Source: Chelatococcus reniformis (GTDB lineage Bacteria; Pseudomonadota; Alphaproteobacteria; Rhizobiales; Beijerinckiaceae). From it: a DNA stretch of 64,000 nucleotides. This document shows positions 10,502 through 22,046 of this stretch, one piece after another. The notes below the pieces were generated by a model. It saw only the letters and a list, made by a program, of their open reading frames with translations, searched no databases and was not told the DNA's origin. The translations under genes were made by a program, and so were the position numbers. Every line of letters starts with the position of its first letter. Position 1 is the first letter of the stretch. Location: positions 389,851-453,850 of the forward strand of contig NZ_BMGG01000008.1 in NCBI RefSeq assembly GCF_014640075.1, given 5' to 3'.

Positions 10502-10527
10502 CGCAAGAGAGTTAACCTCTCCTTGCG
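10502..10527 (-). terminator. Hairpin downstream of dnaG
   Basis: CGCAAGAGAG and CTCTCCTTGCG pair with a single bulge around a TTAAC loop, about 23 bp beyond the dnaG stop. No T-run follows on the minus strand, so it may be a processing or stabilising hairpin rather than a full terminator. Confidence 0.4.
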
Positions 10528-10549
10528 ACGGTATGCCACCGACACTCCT

Positions 10550-12535
10550 TCATATACGCAGATGGCCGTGGTGACCGAAGCCGTCGATGTCGGCCTCCGT
10601 GCCCTCTAAAGAGGTAAGCTGCATCTTCACGTCCCGCAGCCAGGCGAGATTCGCCTCACTCTCGTCTTCGGCGAGCGCGCGCTCGGCTGCCCGCAGCTCG
10701 CTATTTAGCGCGCCGGCGCGGCGATGCAAGACCATGACTTGCCGCAGCATTTCCTCCGCGTCGGCCGGATCCGCCTCCGGATCGAGCGCCCAGGTGTCGC
10801 CCGGACGCAGCAGCAGCCGCAGACGGGTCAGCGCGTCCTCGAGCCCGGCCCGCCGCACCTGCGCCCGCAGCCGCTCGGCCAAGCCGTCGGCGGGGTCGGG
10901 CCCACCTTCGTCATGGTGCGAGGCAGCGCAGTCGATCAGCTGCGCGGCAAGCTTGCGTGTCTCGGCGCCGGTGAACTCGATCTCGGCGAGTTCTTCGCAG
11001 TGGCGGGCCAGCAAGCGCGGATGCGCCAGCAGAACCAGCAGAATCAACGCCTCGCGCGGCTCGTCCGCGGGCTTGGTCCGCAGGAAGAGCGGGTGGCGGG
11101 AGAGCGCCGCGCTGGCGCGCAAGGGCGCGCCGGCACCGACCGAGGTGCCCAAGCCCCGGCGGAAGCCGCCCGCGGCGGGGCGCGAATCACGTCCAGCCCG
11201 GCCCTGATTGTAGCCGGAGCGGCGTGTGGGCCCGCGCGAATCGGGAATCAGCGCCGCGATTCGGCCGTTCATCTCGGCGCGGTAGTGACGCCGCACCGTC
11301 TCATCCTGGATGGAGTTGATGATTTCCCGCACGCGATGCTCCAACGCTGCCCGTTGGTCGGGGGTATCGAGTGGCGTTGCCTCCGCTTCGCGCGCCCACA
11401 GCAGCTCGACCAGGGGGCGTGCCGCCGCCACGACGGCGCGGACCGCCGCCGCACCCCCGTCCCGTAGCAGGTCGTCGGGGTCCTGCCCCTCCGGCAGGAG
11501 GGCGAAGTTCACCGACTTGCCCGGCGTCAGCAGCGGCAGCGCCAGGTCGATGGCCCGATAGGCGGCGCGGCGCCCGGCCCTGTCGCCATCGAAGCAAAGC
11601 GTCGGCGCATCGGCTGCCCGCCAGAGCAGCCCGAGCTGTTCCTGCGTCAGCGCGGTTCCCAGCGGTGCGACCGCCTGCGGAAGCCCCGCCCGCGTCATGG
11701 CGATGACGTCCACATAGCCCTCCACCACCACGATGGCCGCCGTGTCGGCGGGGCCACTGCTCACCGGCCCGCCGCGAGCCGTCTTGCGCGCCTGATGGAA
11801 GTTGTAGAGCAGCGATCCCTTATGGAAGAGCGGCGTCTCGGGGCTATTCAGGTACTTTGGCTGCACGTCGGCCGCCATGGCCCGGCCGCCGAAGGCGACG
11901 ATTCGGCCCCGAGCATCGGCGATGGGGAACATGACGCGGTCGCGGAACCGGTCATAGGGGACGGCGATGTCGTCGCCGCTGACCAAGAGTCCCGCATCGA
12001 TCATCGGCTCGCGGCCGAAGCCCTTGCTCGCCAGATAGTCGCGCAGCGCGAAGCGGTCGGCAGGAGCATAGCCGAGGCGAAAGCGGCTGCGCACGTCGGG
12101 CCCGAGCTCGCGGCCGTCGAGATAGGCGCGGGCGCGGCCGCCGCGGCTGCCGCCGAGCTCGGCTTCGAAGAAGGCCGCGGCCAGCTCGAGCGCCTCATGC
12201 AGCCCTTGCCGGCGCTCCTCGCGCCTGGCGTCATCCGCGGTGAGCTGCGGCAGGGCGATGCCGGCCTCGGCCGCCAATCGCTCCACCGCCTCGTTGAAGC
12301 TCAGCCCCTCCGTCTCCATGACGAAGGTAAAAATGTCGCCGTTCTTGCCCGACGAGAAATCGAAATAACGCTGCTTGTCGTCGTTGACGAAGAAGGACGG
12401 CGTCTTCTCCGCGTTGAATGGCGAAAGCCCCTTCCACTCACGCCCGGCCTTGATCAGCCGCACGCGCTTGCCGACCACCGCCGTCACCGGCAGCCGCATC
12501 TTGATCTCGTCGAGAATGGACGGAGGGAAACGCAT
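10550..12535 (-). CDS. dnaG: DNA primase DnaG
   Basis: This 661-residue primase makes RNA primers at the replication fork. The Toprim catalytic core contains VVVEGYVDVIAM (the conserved Glu) and CFDGDRAGRRAA (the DGD motif), and the C-terminal part should hold the helicase-binding domain. The N-terminal zinc-ribbon region is recognisable (GLSPFNAEKTPSFFV, then YFDFSSGKNGDIFTF), but all four usual ligands are replaced: Ser38 for Cys, Asn41 for His, Asp59 for Cys and Ser62 for Cys. I recall the same change in other alphaproteobacterial DnaG proteins. It lies in the yqeY-dnaG-rpoD block and is preceded by a DnaA-box sequence. Confidence 0.96.
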   Translation of the reverse strand: MRFPPSILDEIKMRLPVTAVVGKRVRLIKAGREWKGLSPFNAEKTPSFFVNDDKQRYFDFSSGKNGDIFTFVMETEGLSFNEAVERLAAEAGIALPQLTADDARREERRQGLHEALELAAAFFEAELGGSRGGRARAYLDGRELGPDVRSRFRLGYAPADRFALRDYLASKGFGREPMIDAGLLVSGDDIAVPYDRFRDRVMFPIADARGRIVAFGGRAMAADVQPKYLNSPETPLFHKGSLLYNFHQARKTARGGPVSSGPADTAAIVVVEGYVDVIAMTRAGLPQAVAPLGTALTQEQLGLLWRAADAPTLCFDGDRAGRRAAYRAIDLALPLLTPGKSVNFALLPEGQDPDDLLRDGGAAAVRAVVAAARPLVELLWAREAEATPLDTPDQRAALEHRVREIINSIQDETVRRHYRAEMNGRIAALIPDSRGPTRRSGYNQGRAGRDSRPAAGGFRRGLGTSVGAGAPLRASAALSRHPLFLRTKPADEPREALILLVLLAHPRLLARHCEELAEIEFTGAETRKLAAQLIDCAASHHDEGGPDPADGLAERLRAQVRRAGLEDALTRLRLLLRPGDTWALDPEADPADAEEMLRQVMVLHRRAGALNSELRAAERALAEDESEANLAWLRDVKMQLTSLEGTEADIDGFGHHGHLRI

Positions 12536-12855
12536 GGGCTGTCTGCTGTGGCCCCTCGGCGGGACGATCGCAAGATCGGATCATGCCCGGTTCGGCCACG
12601 CCGCTCCACTGCGAGCTGCGTCTGCCTTTCCGGCAGTTGGAGCGCCGGCTCGGGCCTGCGGGTCGGGAGCCTCGGTGGACGCTCGCAGCTGCGAGGCGGC
12701 GCACGATCGCGGCAGCGACCTCGCGCCGACGGAGATATCCCCGGTTTTCCCAGTTATCCACAGCCGTCATACGATTGTCGCGGTCGCCAACCTGCGGGCC
12801 CACAACGGATCGGCCCTGCCGCCGGCGCGGCCAGACGTCGCCGCGCAGGCCTCAG
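12536..12855. other. yqeY-dnaG intergenic region
   Basis: 320 bp with no supported gene. It holds the DnaA-box match at 12754-12762 and presumably a dnaG promoter, which I cannot place with confidence. Confidence 0.5.
12754..12762 (+). promoter_or_regulatory. Perfect DnaA-box match upstream of dnaG
   Basis: TTATCCACA matches the strongest consensus DnaA box exactly. It lies about 220 bp upstream of the dnaG start. Only one copy is seen, so it is not an origin by itself. It could allow DnaA to influence primase transcription, or be chance. Confidence 0.45.
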
Positions 12856-13314
12856 TCAGCCGGCGCCCAGCTCGTGCTTTACCACGGCGCTCGCCTTGGC
12901 GAAGTCCATTTGGCCGGCATAGCTGCCCTTCAGGCTGGCAATGACCTTGCCCATGTCCTTGATCGACGCGGCGCCGGTCTCGGCGATCGCAGCCTTCACC
13001 GCAGCGAGGATTGCCGCCTCGTCCATCTGAGCCGGCAGGAAGCTCTCGACGACGATGATCTCCTCGCGCTCCTGCTGCTCAAGCTCGGCGCGGCCGGCCT
13101 TGCCGTAGATATCCGCCGATTCCTGGCGCTGTTTGATCATCCTCTGCAGCAGGGCGAGGATCTCTTCATCGGTCGCCTGGCCCTTGCCGGCGCCGCGTGC
13201 CTCGATGTCCTTGTCCTTGAGTGCCGCCTGGATGAGGCGCACGGTCGACAGGCGCCGTTTGTCACCGCTCCGCATGGCGTCTTTCAGACTGTCGGAAAAG
13301 CGCTCGCGCAGCAT
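12856..13314 (-). CDS. yqeY: GatB/YqeY domain-containing protein
   Basis: This 152-residue protein has the YqeY fold related to the tail of the GatB amidotransferase subunit. Typical segments are LRERFSDSLKDAMRSGDKRR, LSTVRLIQAALKDKDIEARG, YGKAGRAELEQQEREEI, VVESFLPAQMDEAAI and GKVIASLKGSYAGQMDFAKA. ATG 13314 follows a GGGAG site, and the in-frame extension to 13473 would run into the carA promoter region. The gene conventionally precedes dnaG in bacteria, as here. It is thought to assist tRNA-dependent amidation or tRNA binding, but the role is not firmly established. Confidence 0.88.
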   Translation of the reverse strand: MLRERFSDSLKDAMRSGDKRRLSTVRLIQAALKDKDIEARGAGKGQATDEEILALLQRMIKQRQESADIYGKAGRAELEQQEREEIIVVESFLPAQMDEAAILAAVKAAIAETGAASIKDMGKVIASLKGSYAGQMDFAKASAVVKHELGAG

Positions 13315-13342
13315 GGCATTCTCCCTCGCCGGGTCGTCATCG

Positions 13343-13371
13343 TTGACGGTGGCTGGCACTGATCCTAAGTG
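13343..13371 (+). promoter_or_regulatory. Candidate carA promoter (-35 only convincing)
   Basis: TTGACG (13343-13348) matches the -35 consensus well. The hexamer 17 bp later, TAAGTG, is a poor -10. It lies in the 176-bp gap between the divergent yqeY and carA starts, where a carA promoter is needed. Confidence 0.3.
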
Positions 13372-13490
13372 TCCGGTGAAAGATGGGCGACGCCGCAGCT
13401 GCGAGCCGCCATAGCCCTCACAGCGCGATACGCCCGCTTCGCCGATCGTCGGAAGGTGTTCGCGCGCCCGCACTTAGGACGACCGCGATC

Positions 13491-14714
13491 ATGGTTCAAG
13501 TCAACTCGACTGACGCCCGGGACAGCGACGGCTGGGCCGAGCCCATACCCACGGCGCTCCTGGTGCTGGCGGACGGCACGGTGCTGGAGGGCGCCGGCAT
13601 CGGCGCAACCGGACAGAGTGCCGGCGAAGTCTGCTTCAACACCGCCATGACCGGCTACGAGGAGATCCTCACCGATCCCTCCTACGCCGGGCAGATCATC
13701 ACCTTCACCTTCCCGCACATCGGCAACGTCGGCACCAACGAGGAGGATGTCGAGACCATCAACCTCGCGGCCAATTCGGGCGTGCGGGGCGTGGTGCTGC
13801 ACGCCGACGTCACCGAGCCGGCGAGTTGGCGCGCCACGCGCCATCTGAATGCATGGCTCGCCTCGCGCGGCATCGTCGGCATCACCGGCATCGACACCCG
13901 CGCCCTGACGGCGCTGATCCGTGACCGCGGCATGCCCAACGCCATCATCGCGCACGCGCCCGACGGCGGCTTCGACATCGAGGCGCTGAAGCAGGCGGCG
14001 GCGGCGCTGCCGTCCATGGCCGGGCTCGACCTGGTGCCGGGCGTGACCAGCGCGCAACGCTTCGACTGGGACGAGACGTCCTGGCAGCTCGGCGACGGTT
14101 ACGGCAAGCGGGGCGGCGCCAGATACCACATCGTCGCCATCGACTATGGCGTGAAGCGCAACATCCTGCGGCTATTCGCGGACCGCGGCTGCCGCGTGAC
14201 CGTCGTCCCGGCAACGGCGAGCGCGGCCGACATCATGGCGCTCGAGCCGGACGGCGTCTTCCTCTCCAACGGTCCGGGCGATCCAGCCGCGACTGGCGAC
14301 TATTCCGTGCCGGTGATCTCGGCTCTCCTGGACAGGAAGCTGCCGACCTTCGGCATCTGCCTCGGCCACCAGATGCTGTCGCTTGCGGTGGGCGCCAAGA
14401 CCGTCAAGATGCACCAGGGCCACCATGGGGCCAATCACCCGGTGCAGGACCTGACCACGGGCAAGGTCGAGGTGGTGTCCATGAACCACGGCTTCGCCGT
14501 CGACCGCGACTCGCTGCCGGCCAACGCCAAGGAGACTCACGTCTCGCTGTTCGATGGCTCCAACTGCGGCATTGCGCTCACCGACATCCCCGCCTTTTCG
14601 GTCCAGCATCACCCGGAAGCTTCGCCCGGTCCGCGTGACAGCCACTATCTGTTCGACCGCTTCATTGCCATGATCGAGGCCGAGAAGGCCAAGGCGGCAG
14701 CCGTGCCCGCCTGA
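13491..14714 (+). CDS. carA: Carbamoyl-phosphate synthase small subunit (glutaminase)
   Basis: This 407-residue subunit hydrolyses glutamine and passes ammonia to CarB to make carbamoyl phosphate for arginine and pyrimidine synthesis. The N-terminal CPSase domain contains FNTAMTGYEEILTDPSY, and the C-terminal class I glutamine amidotransferase has Cys290 in FGICLGHQMLS with His374 and Glu376 in VQHHPEASPGP. ATG 13491 (MVQVNSTDARD) gives the standard family length. A longer in-frame reading to 13383 has no homologous look. carB lies 3.2 kb downstream, not adjacent, with several unrelated genes between, so the two subunits must be controlled in parallel. Confidence 0.96.
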   Translation: MVQVNSTDARDSDGWAEPIPTALLVLADGTVLEGAGIGATGQSAGEVCFNTAMTGYEEILTDPSYAGQIITFTFPHIGNVGTNEEDVETINLAANSGVRGVVLHADVTEPASWRATRHLNAWLASRGIVGITGIDTRALTALIRDRGMPNAIIAHAPDGGFDIEALKQAAAALPSMAGLDLVPGVTSAQRFDWDETSWQLGDGYGKRGGARYHIVAIDYGVKRNILRLFADRGCRVTVVPATASAADIMALEPDGVFLSNGPGDPAATGDYSVPVISALLDRKLPTFGICLGHQMLSLAVGAKTVKMHQGHHGANHPVQDLTTGKVEVVSMNHGFAVDRDSLPANAKETHVSLFDGSNCGIALTDIPAFSVQHHPEASPGPRDSHYLFDRFIAMIEAEKAKAAAVPA

Positions 14715-14734
14715 CCAGGGCGTTGCGCCCTTGG
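14715..14734 (+). terminator. Small hairpin at the carA stop
   Basis: CCAGGGCG and CGCCCTTGG pair around TTG directly after the carA stop codon. There is no T-run, so a terminator role is uncertain. Confidence 0.3.
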
Positions 14735-14840
14735 ATCGGGATCATCCGATGGCGCAGGTCTGCTCCAGTCCTATGCTAACAAAGCGATAGGGCGGCAGCT
14801 CCGCTCCTCTCGGAGCGCCTTGCACGCCGGCGGGGCTCGC

Positions 14841-15557
14841 ATGCGCTGGATCGACTATTGGAACTCGGACAGCCCGATTTACGTCAGCGAGCGCCATAAG
14901 ACGCTGCACTACCAGGGGATTGCGCGCGATACGGCTGCCCTGCTGGCCGAGCTCGGCGCGGGCGCCACGGCGCGCGTGCTCGACTATGGCTGCGGCGAAG
15001 CGCTGTCGGCCGAGCGCGTCGCCCGAAGCATTGGCGAACTGGTGCTCTGCGACGGCGCGCCCGCCGTTCGCGACCGGCTTGCGGCGCGCTTCAGCGGCGC
15101 GGCGCGCATCGCGGTGCGGTCGCCGGCGGAGGTCGCGGCCGAGCCACCGGGCCGCTACGACGTCATCCTCGTGAACTCGATGATTCAGTACCTCACCCGC
15201 GTCGAGCTCGACGGATTGCTCGCGCAATGGCTCCGCGGGCTCGCGCCCGGCGGCACGCTGGCGCTGGCCGACGTCATCCCGCCCGACGTATCGGCCGCCA
15301 CGGACGCGCTCGCGCTCATGCGCTTCGGCGGGCAAGGGGGCTTCCTGGCGGCGGCTGTCGCCGGCCTGGTACGCACGACCTTCTCGGACTACCGCAAGCT
15401 GCGCGGCACGCTGGGCCTCTCCCGCTACAGCGAAGCCGAGATGACGGCCGCGCTGGAGGCAGGCGGCTTCGAGGCCCGGCGGCGCCGGCCGAACCTCGGC
15501 CACAACCAGGCCCGCATGACCTTCCTGGCGCGACCGACGGACGCGCCGCACGGCTGA
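14841..15557 (+). CDS. Class I SAM-dependent methyltransferase
   Basis: This 238-residue protein has a Rossmann methyltransferase core. RVLDYGCGEALSAERVA (about residues 50-65) is motif I for SAM binding, LVLCDGAPAV is motif II, and YDVILVNSMIQYLTRVELD gives the post-I region. The later part, LSRYSEAEMTAALEAGGFEA, matches the C-terminal end of the family. ATG 14841 (MRWIDYWNSDSPIYVSERHK) is preferred over an upstream TTG. The opening residues are common in methyltransferases linked to polysaccharide or lipid loci. The substrate is unknown. Confidence 0.75.
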   Translation: MRWIDYWNSDSPIYVSERHKTLHYQGIARDTAALLAELGAGATARVLDYGCGEALSAERVARSIGELVLCDGAPAVRDRLAARFSGAARIAVRSPAEVAAEPPGRYDVILVNSMIQYLTRVELDGLLAQWLRGLAPGGTLALADVIPPDVSAATDALALMRFGGQGGFLAAAVAGLVRTTFSDYRKLRGTLGLSRYSEAEMTAALEAGGFEARRRRPNLGHNQARMTFLARPTDAPHG

Positions 15558-15569
15558 GGACAGACCGGG

Positions 15570-16148
15570 TCAGGCTGCCGGCTGCGGCAGCTTCCGCGCC
15601 GCCAGCGCCAGCGCGATGAAGGCGACGCCTTCAGACAGCAGCTCGATGGCGACGAAGAGACCCAGGACCCAGAAGCCCGACCAGGGCCACTTGGCGAAGA
15701 TGAGGATGCCGAGGAGCGCGGAGATGATGCCGCTGAACAACAGGATGCCCCAATTGGGCGCCGGCCGCAGTTGGAAGGCCATGACGATGCGCACGATGCC
15801 GACGGCGAGGAAAGCCGCGGCGATCAACAGCGTGAGGGTGACGGAGGCGAGGTCCGGATTGGCGATCACGAGCACGCCGGTGACGATGTAGAGCACGGCG
15901 ATCAGCAAGTGCAGGGCGAAGCCTCCCCAACCCTTCTCGTGGAAGGCATCGATCACCTGGGCACCGCCGCCGACGAGCATCAGCGCGCCGATCCACAGCG
16001 CGGTGACAACGGTGAGCGCCGGCAGCATGCCGAGGCCGATGAGGCCGAGCACCACCATGATGATGCCGAGGCCGAGCAGCCAGCCCCAGTTGCGATGGAA
16101 CCGCTTGGCCAAGGCCTCGGTCGGCAGTGCAGATGTCGGTAGCGTCAT
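15570..16148 (-). CDS. HdeD family acid-resistance membrane protein
   Basis: This 192-residue inner-membrane protein has six predicted helices in three related pairs. Examples are WGWLLGLGIIMVVLGLIGLG, TVVTALWIGALMLVGGGAQV, LHLLIAVLYIVTGVLVIANP and GIISALLGILIFAKWPWSGF. The repeating IGALMLVGG / FLAVGIVRI / LFVAIELLSEGV motifs are those of HdeD, implicated in acid tolerance in E. coli with unclear mechanism elsewhere. I chose ATG 16148 (MTLPTSALPTEALAKRFHRN), preceded by GAGGA. The in-frame extension to 16250 is low-complexity. It converges with the methyltransferase. Confidence 0.85.
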   Translation of the reverse strand: MTLPTSALPTEALAKRFHRNWGWLLGLGIIMVVLGLIGLGMLPALTVVTALWIGALMLVGGGAQVIDAFHEKGWGGFALHLLIAVLYIVTGVLVIANPDLASVTLTLLIAAAFLAVGIVRIVMAFQLRPAPNWGILLFSGIISALLGILIFAKWPWSGFWVLGLFVAIELLSEGVAFIALALAARKLPQPAA

Positions 16149-16242
16149 GGTCGGATCCTCGCCCCCGGCGGCAGTGCCGCCTCGCCCGCCAGTGTCGCTC
16201 GCACCCGGGCCCTCCCGCAAGCGTCCCGCGTGGGGCGGCGCG

Positions 16243-16644
16243 TCAGACAATCGGCGGGACGGCGAACGTCCACAGCTTGTTGGCGAGAAAGCTCCAGACC
16301 AACACCACCCCCGTGGTCGCCACCTGCGCCGGCAAATAGGGCAGATCGAGACGCTCGGTCAGGACGTACATGAACACTCCGGTGAGCGCGAAGCCGACAG
16401 CCGCCACCAGGGCAAAGCGCCAGGTCGCCTCGGCGTGGGGACGCTCGCTCTGCCAGGTCAGCCGGCGATTCAGCACGTAGGAGATGGCGCCGCCCGCCAG
16501 ATAACCGGCGAGAGTGGCCGGCACGGGCCCCCACCCGCCGCGCTCGACCAGACCAATCAAGGTACCGTAGTGTGCGGCCGCCGCCACCAGGCCGACGACG
16601 ACGAACAGCCTCATCTCCCGTGTGATGTCGGTCGGCTCGCTCAT
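16243..16644 (-). CDS. GtrA family membrane protein
   Basis: This 133-residue protein has four hydrophobic helices: LFVVVGLVAAAAHYGTLIGL, VPATLAGYLAGGAISYVLNR, FALVAAVGFALTGVFMYVL and QVATTGVVLVWSFLANKLWT. The motifs ISYVLNRRLTW and SFLANKLWTF are diagnostic for GtrA. Family members help move or present polyprenyl-linked sugars, often next to a GtrB-like glycosyltransferase, but none is seen here. Its partner is therefore unknown. Confidence 0.85.
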   Translation of the reverse strand: MSEPTDITREMRLFVVVGLVAAAAHYGTLIGLVERGGWGPVPATLAGYLAGGAISYVLNRRLTWQSERPHAEATWRFALVAAVGFALTGVFMYVLTERLDLPYLPAQVATTGVVLVWSFLANKLWTFAVPPIV

Positions 16645-16677
16645 GCACCAGGGATCAAGCCGGTCGCTGTCCGGCCG

Positions 16678-17262
16678 TCAAGGGGCCGGCTCCCCGAGGT
16701 CCACCCGGGCGATCGATGCGGTGACGTGCGCGTCGGCCACGCCGCTCAATTGCAGCAGCAGCGGGCCGCCGCCCACCTCGAAGCGGACGCTCTTGCGCAG
16801 GCCCGCGCAGCCGCGCACGCCGGTATGCCCCTTCTCCGGCCGATACTCACCGGCCTCCAGCAGGTCGATCCAGCCCTCGGCCGAGAGCGTCACCTGGTAG
16901 AGGCCGGCCGGCAAGGGACCGAATGCCAAGGTGCCACCAAAGGAGGCAGCCGAGCGTAGGGCCCGCTCCGGCGGCCGCGCGAAGCGGACCTGCGCCATCG
17001 GCGCCAGAGCGGCCACGAAGGCGCCGGTCGGCAGGGGGCGGACGCTGCCGTCGGCGGCGAGGGTCGGCAGGTCCGCGGCGGCGAACCAGGCGATCTCGCG
17101 CATGAGCGGCCAGGCAAAGCGTGCGCACGGGCCTGCCGCGTCCGCATGCGCCGCGCCGCCCGCCGCCCAGAGCACCGCGAGAACCCCGGCGCCGCGGCGC
17201 CGGAGCCTGGCTGTCGTGCGGCGCCAACCTGAAGGCGCAGACTCCAAGCAGATCGACGGCAT
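16678..17262 (-). CDS. Secreted protein of unknown function
   Basis: This 194-residue protein starts with a signal sequence (RRRGAGVLAVLWAAGGAAHA, cut predicted after about residue 41). The mature part contains CARFAWPLMREIAWFAAADL, PLPAGLYQVTLSAEGWIDLL and CAGLRKSVRFEVGGGPLLLQ. Two cysteines in the mature part (after the signal and in GVRGCAGLRKS) could form a disulfide. I recall similar Rhizobiales proteins, sometimes labelled homogentisate dioxygenase, but the sequence shows no such active site and I do not accept that name. GGGAG precedes ATG 17262. The function is unknown. Confidence 0.65.
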   Translation of the reverse strand: MPSICLESAPSGWRRTTARLRRRGAGVLAVLWAAGGAAHADAAGPCARFAWPLMREIAWFAAADLPTLAADGSVRPLPTGAFVAALAPMAQVRFARPPERALRSAASFGGTLAFGPLPAGLYQVTLSAEGWIDLLEAGEYRPEKGHTGVRGCAGLRKSVRFEVGGGPLLLQLSGVADAHVTASIARVDLGEPAP

Positions 17263-17329
17263 CGCACGACTCCCGATGTATCTGAATGGATATAACGACG
17301 GCCGCGGCGATGCCAGTGATCCGTCCCAG

Positions 17330-17539
17330 TCAGTCGGTGGCGATCAGGACGTCCGAGGACTTGATGATGACGGTCACGGCGGAACCCTCCTTGAGGTCGA
17401 GCTCCTCGACCGCTTCGCCGGTGATCGACGAGGTGATGATCTGGCCGCCGATATCGATCTTGACGATGTCGGTCACGGCGCCTTTCTTGATCGACTGAAC
17501 CTTGCCCTTGATCTGGTTGCGTGCGCTGATCTTGCTCAT
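17330..17539 (-). CDS. Molybdopterin/molybdate-binding TOBE-domain protein (Mop type)
   Basis: This 69-residue single-domain protein reads MSKISARNQIKGKVQSIKKG, then AVTDIVKIDIGGQ, IITSSITGEAVEELDLKEGS and VTVIIKSSDVLIATD. This is the Mop/TOBE fold, seen in ModE, ModC and the small Mop proteins that store molybdate. The key stretches SARNQ(I/L)KG and ITxxSxxxL are present. ATG 17539 follows GGAG. No molybdate transporter genes are nearby. Confidence 0.88.
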   Translation of the reverse strand: MSKISARNQIKGKVQSIKKGAVTDIVKIDIGGQIITSSITGEAVEELDLKEGSAVTVIIKSSDVLIATD

Positions 17540-17773
17540 CCCATCATCTCCAGCAAGCGCGGTATGCGCCCGAACAGGGATAGCCGGTGAGCGGGGACTG
17601 CGCCATCGGGGCGTTGCGGCCCCGCCGGGCTCGACCGACAGCAAGCCACCACCCCAGTGAGCCTGAAACGCGTGGGGCTGCTCGATCGCACGGCGGTCGG
17701 ACCGGCGGCGTTTGCGCACGGCACCCTCGACGCGGTGGTGGCCGCGGCAGGCCGGCACGCTTCCCTAGCCGGC

Positions 17774-17779
17774 CATAAT
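17774..17779 (+). promoter_or_regulatory. Possible -10 box for the carB leader RNA
   Basis: CATAAT matches the -10 consensus at five of six positions and would place transcription start near 17786, just before the structured leader. No good -35 hexamer is found 16-18 bp upstream. Confidence 0.3.
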
Positions 17780-17801
17780 CGTCTACACGGGCTCACCCTG
17801 G

Positions 17802-17897
17802 GCCGGACCGCGTCCTCTGAGCGTCGACCCTCAGGCCCTAGATCGCCCCAAAGGACGCGCTCCGGCTTGCATGAGGCCGACGGCGCGGCCTTTTTTT
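17802..17897 (+). ncRNA. Structured carB leader ending in an intrinsic-terminator hairpin
   Basis: GCCGGACCGCGTCC (17802-17815) pairs with GGACGCGCTCCGGC (17853-17866) over 14 bp with one mismatch. Inside it CTGAG/CTCAG (17817-17834) forms a small hairpin. GGCCG/CGGCC (17875-17890) followed by seven Ts (17891-17897) is a textbook terminator. No plus-strand gene ends upstream, and carB starts 41 bp later, so this looks like an attenuator leader or a short RNA. No ligand or leader peptide is evident. Confidence 0.55.
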
Positions 17898-17937
17898 ATG
17901 GCCGGCGCGCGCGCCGGAACAGCAGCAGACCGGACCG

Positions 17938-21303
<3,366 letters not shown>

Positions 21304-21538
21304 CCGCGCAGCAGAGCATGGCCGCGTGACGGCCGCTCCGCTGCCCTCCAGTCAACCGTCCATCGCAAGAACGGACGATGCGGTCGGCTAAGCCACGCAT
21401 CGGCGTTCGATCCAGCAGGCAGCCGCTCAGGCTGTCCTCGGCTGCTGGCAACCGGGGCAGGCCAAAGCCGCCGCGGTCGTTTTCTGTTGCCCGGTGGCTT
21501 GCGAGCAGCTCGGGCATTGTGTCGAAGTGGGAACACGA

Positions 21539-22012
21539 ATGGACAAGGTTCCGATCACGACGGCGGGCGCCGTTGCGCTCAACGAAGAGCTGAAGCACCG
21601 CCAGCAGGTGGAGCGCCCGCGCATTATCAATGCCATCGCCGAGGCACGCGCGTTGGGCGACCTCTCCGAGAACGCCGAATACCACGCGGCGAAAGAGGCC
21701 CAGAGCCTCAACGAGGGCCGCGTGCTCGAGCTGGAGGGGCTCATCTCCCGCGCCGAGATCATCGACGTCAGCAAGCTGAACGGGACCAACGTGATGTTCG
21801 GCGCCACGGTGACGCTGATCGACGAGGAGACCGAGGAGGAGAAGGTCTACCAGATCGTCGGCGAGCCAGAGGCCGACGTCCGTTCCGGACGCGTATCGAT
21901 CACCTCGCCCATCGCGCGGGCACTGATCGGCAAGAAGGTCGGCGACAGCGTCGAGGTCATCGCGCCGGGCGGCGGTAAATCCTATGAGGTCGTCGACATC
22001 GCCTTCAAGTAG
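21539..22012 (+). CDS. greA: Transcription elongation factor GreA
   Basis: This 157-residue protein stimulates the RNA-cleavage activity of backtracked RNA polymerase. The N-terminal coiled coil holds the acidic tip motif [20 protein letters not shown]. The C-terminal FKBP-like domain contains [38 protein letters not shown] and [18 protein letters not shown] 21539 gives the standard length, and an upstream in-frame start at 21494 adds residues not seen in the family. It follows carB by about 235 bp, as in many alphaproteobacteria. Confidence 0.96.
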   Translation: MDKVPITTAGAVALNEELKHRQQVERPRIINAIAEARALGDLSENAEYHAAKEAQSLNEGRVLELEGLISRAEIIDVSKLNGTNVMFGATVTLIDEETEEEKVYQIVGEPEADVRSGRVSITSPIARALIGKKVGDSVEVIAPGGGKSYEVVDIAFK

Positions 22013-22046
22013 CGCCGGCGGCGCCGTGCCGGTGGGGAGAACCGAG

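Noticed and set aside
16678..17262. Naming this gene homogentisate 1,2-dioxygenase
   Set aside because: Too short, secreted, and without the His/Glu iron site of that enzyme. The label seems to be a propagated misannotation.
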